Of a stretch of 64,000 bases of DNA, positions 59,769-64,000 are shown piece by piece (position 1 is the stretch's first letter; each line of letters begins with the position of its first letter). The DNA lies in contig JALFVE010000033.1 of assembly GCA_022787085.1 (NCBI GenBank), forward strand, positions 1 through 64,000. The letters run 5' to 3'. The notes beneath the pieces are model-generated. The model did no database searches. It saw only the letters and a list, made by a program, of their open reading frames with translations, and was not told the origin of the DNA. Position numbers and translations under genes: made by a program. The stretch is from Oscillospiraceae bacterium (GTDB lineage Bacteria > Bacillota > Clostridia > Oscillospirales > Ruminococcaceae).

Positions 59769-60947
59769 TTACTGTAAAATCATGGAAATATGAATAATAA
59801 GCTCATCATCGTTAAGATAGCGGATATGTTTATCACCGTTTACCTTAACATCAGAGCTGTTGTTGACATTCTGAAGGACCTTTTTGATCTCCTTGCCGTC
59901 CCAAAGGCGGTTAATAGCGGAAAGATAAGCTCTTTCATTGGAGAATCTGACAGCAGCGTCCTTTCTGCCCGATCGCAGAGCGTCCGCCGCAGCGATCTCC
60001 AGGAGCTTCACGCCCTCCTCGGCAGAATCTGCGAAATAGCCCTCCCGCTTGTAGTAATTTTCGGAGGAGATGCAGAGGGGATAAGAAAAATAATTATAGC
60101 TGTCAGGAAAATGTGTAACGCCGATGATGTCGGAATCGGCAGTCAGGAAGTAGTAATATCTGATAAAATCCCGATCGGGAGGGGAGAGAATGGGGTCGTC
60201 CCAGGTGCAGTCCACATTATACCACATATCCTCCAGCCTGACCATGTTCCATGCATGAGCCTCGCCGTCGGGATTGGTGCCCGAGACAGTAAAGCAGTCG
60301 ATGCCCGTCTTGCTGCAAAGGTAATCGAAGGCGAAGGCATAGCCCTCGCACTGAGCGAAGCCGTCGCAGAGAGAGCCATAGATAGTGTTTGCATATTTGG
60401 TGTCCATGGAGAAGGAGCAGTTCAGGACCAGATGATCGTGAAAAGCCTTGAGCTTTTCGTAATCCGAGGCATTTTGGTCAATGCTGCTCAGGATTTCCTC
60501 AGTCTTGGCAGCGACAGCGCTTCTGAGGGGCTCACATTCCTCTTTGCTGAATCGGTAGGTGAGCATAAGCGACTGAGAAGCCGCCGCAGGGCGATAAAAC
60601 ATACTTGACAGCCAGAAAATATCCTCCTCCTGGTAATAAACGGAAATATAAACCTTTCGGAGAGTATCGGGGTCCACCGCCTCGGGAAAAACGGCAGTGT
60701 CCTGAAAATCCATGGCAGCGTCACGGATAATGTCGTAATATTCCTGCTCCTTTGGGGAGAGAAGGCTGTAAATATACCTGCTGTTATCAAAGGAAACGTC
60801 CTCATTTGCAGACAGGCTGCTCCCGGGGATGGAGGGATCTCCCTCGGAAACGGGAGATTCCTCGACCCTTGAACAGCCTGCTGTAATGGAGAAAAAGGCA
60901 GCAGCAGCGCAAACAGCGCCTAAAAAGCGAAGCCTGTTCATGTCCAT
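59769..60947 (-). CDS. transglutaminase-like lipoprotein 3 of 5
   Basis: About 392 residues with lipobox TAGC, a helical region (SPKEQEYYDIIRDAAMDF) and the core FAQCEGYAFAFDYLC, EAHAWNMVRLED and YNVDCTWDDP. The ATG at 60947 overlaps the stop of the upstream paralogue as TGATG; another ATG at 60941 is possible. No good ribosome site is seen, so reinitiation after the upstream gene is likely, fixing their ratio. Confidence 0.85.
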   Translation of the reverse strand: MDMNRLRFLGAVCAAAAFFSITAGCSRVEESPVSEGDPSIPGSSLSANEDVSFDNSRYIYSLLSPKEQEYYDIIRDAAMDFQDTAVFPEAVDPDTLRKVYISVYYQEEDIFWLSSMFYRPAAASQSLMLTYRFSKEECEPLRSAVAAKTEEILSSIDQNASDYEKLKAFHDHLVLNCSFSMDTKYANTIYGSLCDGFAQCEGYAFAFDYLCSKTGIDCFTVSGTNPDGEAHAWNMVRLEDMWYNVDCTWDDPILSPPDRDFIRYYYFLTADSDIIGVTHFPDSYNYFSYPLCISSENYYKREGYFADSAEEGVKLLEIAAADALRSGRKDAAVRFSNERAYLSAINRLWDGKEIKKVLQNVNNSSDVKVNGDKHIRYLNDDELIIHISMILQ

Positions 60948-62299
60948 CAATAGTTAAGATCGAGCTCGATAACGAGAGTGTTGGGGTCGCAGTTGGAAGC
61001 GACGGAGGAAACGGAGGAATTTTCATTTTTGATCCAGGAAGCGTATTCCTTGAGATTGCCGGTGATAGCGTCGTAAACGTCCTTGCTTGCCACACGGATC
61101 TCAACAGCTCTCATTTTGTTTGAAGCGTAGGACTTGAGCTTATCCTTGAGAGCGGATTCAGCGGAAGCCTTGTCGGAATAAAGCTCGCCTGAAACAGTGA
61201 AATAATTCATTTTAGTTGCAGTGCATTTCGGGGGATCGAAATACTTTATCTGAGTACCGGAAATCTTGGTGTTAACGTTAAAATGGGACTTGTTGTGGAT
61301 CCACTCATCGGGAACGAGGAAATATCTGTATCTGACATTACTCTCGTCAACCTCTTTGAGGATGGGGTCGTCCCAAGTGCAGTCCAGATTATACCATTCG
61401 CCGTCAACCTTGACAACGTTCCATGCATGGGAATCATTTGATTCATTGCTTCCCACAACCACAACGGATTCAATGCCTGCCAAATCGCAGAGATACTGCA
61501 TGGTCTTGGCATAGCCCTCGCACTGGATCTCGCCCTTGACAAAGCCGCCGTAAATAGTCTGATTGAAGCCCTCTTCCTTAACGAAGTTGTTGTTAAGAGT
61601 AATGTAGTCATGAAAAACCTTCAGCTTGCCGAAGGTGTCCTTGCCGTCAGCCTTAGCGAGAACATCGGCAGCCTTTTTCTCGATCTCGGACTGCATGGAA
61701 GCGATAAGCTCGGGATCAACCTCCCAGTATCTGAGCTTGCCCTTTGTAACGCCCTTGGAAGCGAGCCAGAAGAGCTGAGGCTCCTGCATATAGAGGCAGC
61801 CGTAAACCTTGAGCCACATCTCGTCGGAAACGCTGTCATCAACCTTTACCTTGGTCCTAACGGACTTAGCAGCCTCGAGGATATCGGCATAAAGCGCCTT
61901 TTCCTGATCGTTAAGGGTATTGTAGCCGTAGCGGGTCTTGAAATCGACGTTATATTCGGTGATAACGGGAGCCTTTTCGGAAACGATGCCGCCCTCGATC
62001 ATATTAACGATCTCATCGTGATTATCGGGAAGCGCAGCCTCGGTGTCAGTATTTTCGGAAACATCGGGGACGTCTTCATTGCCGCCGAAGTCAATGTTTG
62101 CACCGGGATCGAAAAATGCGGTGGTGTCCGAAACGTCATTTGCAGAGGAGCCGTCCTCAGAAGGAGCCTCGGTGCCGTCCTGAATAATATTAATAGCAGT
62201 ATCGGCGGGGGATTCGTCAACATTGTTTTTACCGCAGCCTGAAAATACGGAAGCGGCAATAAGCAGAGCAGCGCATACAGCGGATATTTTTTTCTTCAT
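60947..62299 (-). CDS. transglutaminase-like lipoprotein 2 of 5
   Basis: 450 residues starting MKKKISAVCAALLIAASVFS with lipobox FSGC. An Asp/Glu/Ala-rich linker runs to about residue 110, then YGYNTLNDQEKALYADILEA, a repeat-like helical region, and the core GEIQCEGYAKTMQYLC, DSHAWNVVKVDG and YNLDCTWDDP. The ATG at 62299 has AAAGGA about 10 bases upstream; earlier frames lack a signal peptide. The 150 bases upstream hold a GC-rich inverted repeat without T-run and no clear promoter. Confidence 0.87.
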   Translation of the reverse strand: MKKKISAVCAALLIAASVFSGCGKNNVDESPADTAINIIQDGTEAPSEDGSSANDVSDTTAFFDPGANIDFGGNEDVPDVSENTDTEAALPDNHDEIVNMIEGGIVSEKAPVITEYNVDFKTRYGYNTLNDQEKALYADILEAAKSVRTKVKVDDSVSDEMWLKVYGCLYMQEPQLFWLASKGVTKGKLRYWEVDPELIASMQSEIEKKAADVLAKADGKDTFGKLKVFHDYITLNNNFVKEEGFNQTIYGGFVKGEIQCEGYAKTMQYLCDLAGIESVVVVGSNESNDSHAWNVVKVDGEWYNLDCTWDDPILKEVDESNVRYRYFLVPDEWIHNKSHFNVNTKISGTQIKYFDPPKCTATKMNYFTVSGELYSDKASAESALKDKLKSYASNKMRAVEIRVASKDVYDAITGNLKEYASWIKNENSSVSSVASNCDPNTLVIELDLNY

Positions 62300-62449
62300 T
62301 TCTGTTTTCCTTTCTTTATTCTCGGTAAAATGGGATATTATCGCATAGCGACATGAATAGACGGAAGCAGCAAAGTGGCAGGAATCCGCCCGCAAAGCCA
62401 TGTATCGATAGCCCTGCGGGGGATGTCATTTTCTGCTGCGTCACAAAGA

Positions 62450-64000
62450 TCAATTATAAACGATATCGTAATGAACAACCTGAACGCCTGCGGTATAGGA
62501 GCCCTTCTTTTCGAGCTGCTTAACGGAGGAGGACTTAGACTTAGCGTATTTCTGGAATGTCTTGAAATAATCGGTGCTTGTGAGAAGCTCGTAGTCAGCC
62601 TGAGAGGAAACACGGATCTGAGCAACGTTCCTGCCGTTGGCAATAGCGTCGTCAATAGCGGCATACATACCCTTTTCAGCGTCAGCAGCGTTGTCATAGA
62701 GCTTGCTGTAAGCGGCGAAATAGTTGCAGGCTTCCTTGGTGCAGGCAGGGGGATTATAGAGCTTGATGGAGCCTGACTTTCTGAGGAGGGTGCTTACATT
62801 GCAGTGAGTCTTGTTGTGGATCCATGCGTCGGGAACGAGGAAGAACTCATACTGAGCATAGCTTGAGCCGAACTTGTTGATGGGGTCGCCCCATGTAGCA
62901 TCAAGGTTGTAGTAGCCGTTCTCGCAGTAAACAACGTTCCATGCATGAGAGCTGCCTTCCTTGTCTGAGCCTCTTACAACGCAGCATTCGATGCCTGCCA
63001 TATCGCAGAGGTACTGGATAGTCTTTGCATAGCCTGCGCACTGAAGCTCGCCCTTAGCGGTAAAGCCGTTGTAAATAGTGCTGTTGTAGCCGGAGGAGGA
63101 CATACTGAATTCGCTCTGTAAAACGATGGAATCGAAGAAAACCTTGAGCTTGGAAACAGTGCCGCTGTACTTGTTAGCCTTGCTGAGGATATTGTTTGCA
63201 GCGGTATCAATTTCCTTCTGCATGGATATAATCTCGTTTCTGTCGGAAGTTTTGTATGTAAGAGAGAGAGATCTGTTGTTGGGAGAGATGGAGGAATCCA
63301 TCCAGAAGAGCTGAGGCTCGGAGTCGTAAACGATGGTGTAAACCTTGATTACCTGATCGGAGGTAAGACCATCGGGAACATCAACCTTGCTGTCAAGCTT
63401 CCTGATAGCAGTCACAAGGTTGTCATAAAGCTTCTGCTCGGTAGAGGAAAGCTGCTTGTAAGCGTATCTTGAGGAGGTTTTGATGTTGTAATTGGGAGTT
63501 TCGATAGCAGCGCCGCCTGAGCTTCCTGTGCTGCTTGAGGAATCGGAATTGCTCTGATCTGCGGGATCCTTAAACTCGGTAGTATTTTCAGCAGCTTCAG
63601 CCGAAGTTTCGGGAGCAGCAGTGGTTTCGGGAGCGGAGGTTTCCTTAGCGGTAGTTTCTGCGGGCTTCTCGTCGGAAATATAATCCGAGTGGATAAATCC
63701 GCCTGCAGCAAGCTTGTAGTAGCCTGTATCGGTAAGTGCAGTGACCTCAACAGTGTCGCCGGGATAATACTGAGAAATAGGAGTAGCGCCGATGATAGCC
63801 TTTTCTCTTGAGTAGCACTTTTCGGTAATATACTTAGTACCCGAAAGCTCGGTCTCGGACCATTCGGAAGCAGTCTCGGAGGTCTCAGAGGATTCGGTCG
63901 CAGAGGTCTCGGAGGATTCGGGAACGGTAGTTTCTTCGGTTTCAGCGGTAGTTTCCTCAGTAACAGTGGTAGTTTCCTCTGTCAGAGAAGTAGTTTCCTC
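62450..64000 (-). CDS. transglutaminase-like protein 1 of 5, with SH3-like domain; N-terminus beyond the window
   Basis: The frame is open from the right edge to a stop at 62450, 516 residues, with no start in the window. From the N-terminal side it shows a Thr/Glu/Ser repeat region (ETTTVTEETTAETEETT), a bacterial SH3-like domain (GTKYITEKCYSREKAIIG, then YYPGDTVEVTALTDTGYYKL, ending GFIHSDYIS), a second Thr/Ala/Glu/Pro linker, and the transglutaminase core GELQCAGYAKTIQYLC, SSHAWNVVYCENG and YNLDATWGDP. SH3 domains of this type bind cell-wall peptides. A codon at 63415 (GTG) is internal, not the start. Confidence 0.87.
   Translation of the reverse strand, partial: EETTSLTEETTTVTEETTAETEETTVPESSETSATESSETSETASEWSETELSGTKYITEKCYSREKAIIGATPISQYYPGDTVEVTALTDTGYYKLAAGGFIHSDYISDEKPAETTAKETSAPETTAAPETSAEAAENTTEFKDPADQSNSDSSSSTGSSGGAAIETPNYNIKTSSRYAYKQLSSTEQKLYDNLVTAIRKLDSKVDVPDGLTSDQVIKVYTIVYDSEPQLFWMDSSISPNNRSLSLTYKTSDRNEIISMQKEIDTAANNILSKANKYSGTVSKLKVFFDSIVLQSEFSMSSSGYNSTIYNGFTAKGELQCAGYAKTIQYLCDMAGIECCVVRGSDKEGSSHAWNVVYCENGYYNLDATWGDPINKFGSSYAQYEFFLVPDAWIHNKTHCNVSTLLRKSGSIKLYNPPACTKEACNYFAAYSKLYDNAADAEKGMYAAIDDAIANGRNVAQIRVSSQADYELLTSTDYFKTFQKYAKSKSSSVKQLEKKGSYTAGVQVVHYDIVYN

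Noticed and set aside
59790-60608. 272-codon open frame on the plus strand opposite the third transglutaminase-like gene
   Set aside because: No ribosome site, no motif, and the opposite strand encodes an intact catalytic domain.
62340-62430. GC-rich inverted repeat between transglutaminase-like genes 1 and 2, considered as a terminator
   Set aside because: The matching stem is only about six pairs with mismatches and no T-run follows in the direction of transcription.
63840-64000. Short tandem repeat-like DNA at the right edge, considered as CRISPR or minisatellite
   Set aside because: The repeats are irregular and encode a Thr/Glu/Ser linker in the open frame of the transglutaminase-like protein. 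There are no spacers of constant length.
1-64000. tRNA, rRNA, CRISPR arrays, phage genes or defence systems
   Set aside because: I looked through the intergenic gaps for T-loop sequences, regular repeats and phage or defence motifs and found none that I could support.

Overview
The window reads as a chromosome segment of a Ruminococcus-like member of the Clostridia, an anaerobic plant-fibre degrader. The basis is the combination of Firmicutes-type gene order (prpC-prkC-rsgA-thiN-spoVM), a sporulation gene set, a Clostridia-style V-type ATPase, cytoplasmic cellobiose phosphorylase, a YicI-type alpha-xylosidase and a secreted GH5 endoglucanase. Genus is an inference from gene content; there is no rRNA or tRNA gene to confirm it. 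Nearly all sequence is coding, most starts have a clear AGGAG-type ribosome binding site, and many intergenic gaps hold textbook sigma-A promoters with 17-base spacers.

Layout. 1-307: decayed end of an IS3-like element. 328-4975 (minus): FtsX-type permease and glutamine-dependent NAD synthetase. 5147-19501 (plus): a long housekeeping series, yicC, remA, gmk, rpoZ, priA, def, fmt, a YugP-type zinc protease, rsmB, rlmN, prpC, prkC, rsgA, thiN, the 30-codon spoVM and ylmC. 19516-21490: rpsB-tsf with a structured leader. 21486-28619 (minus): rarA; glyA; lepA-hemW-small ORF-SGNH lipoprotein. 28666-36765: a sugar-use block with cellobiose phosphorylase (GH94), a tiny cysteine-rich membrane peptide, a membrane-anchored surface protein, alpha-xylosidase (GH31), an AraC regulator and a PLC-like protein. 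36755-42832: PNPOx-like protein, HD-GYP protein, a GH5 endoglucanase operon with a predicted nuclease/wHTH protein and a lipoprotein, then nadA. 42983-46343: dnaD-dnaC-like loader genes, a small membrane protein and an orphan FliB-type lysine methylase. 46442-56866 (plus): ACT protein, UPF0210 protein and a nine-gene V-type ATPase, closely packed. 56867-64000 (minus): five tandem secreted transglutaminase-like proteins, the first running off the right edge.

How they fit together. Secreted GH5 endoglucanase would cut beta-glucan outside the cell. Cytoplasmic GH94 would phosphorolyse cellobiose, and GH31 would trim alpha-xylose from imported xyloglucan oligosaccharides. GH94 and GH31 share operator-like AAACGTTT or related elements at their promoters, suggesting one LacI-family regulator encoded elsewhere. 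The prpC-prkC-rsgA-thiN-spoVM block ties Ser/Thr phosphorylation to growth and spore formation.

Points most worth attention: the five-gene array of catalytically intact transglutaminase-like lipoproteins; a GH94 leader RNA with mutually exclusive pairings; the shared operators of GH94 and GH31; a 37-residue, 8-cysteine membrane peptide; a GH5 gene overlapping a predicted PD-(D/E)XK-like/wHTH gene; a DEEG variant of the PriA DEEH box; and repeated TTTACCG boxes at nadA with a matching site at nadE. No rRNA, tRNA, CRISPR array, prophage or complete insertion sequence was seen.
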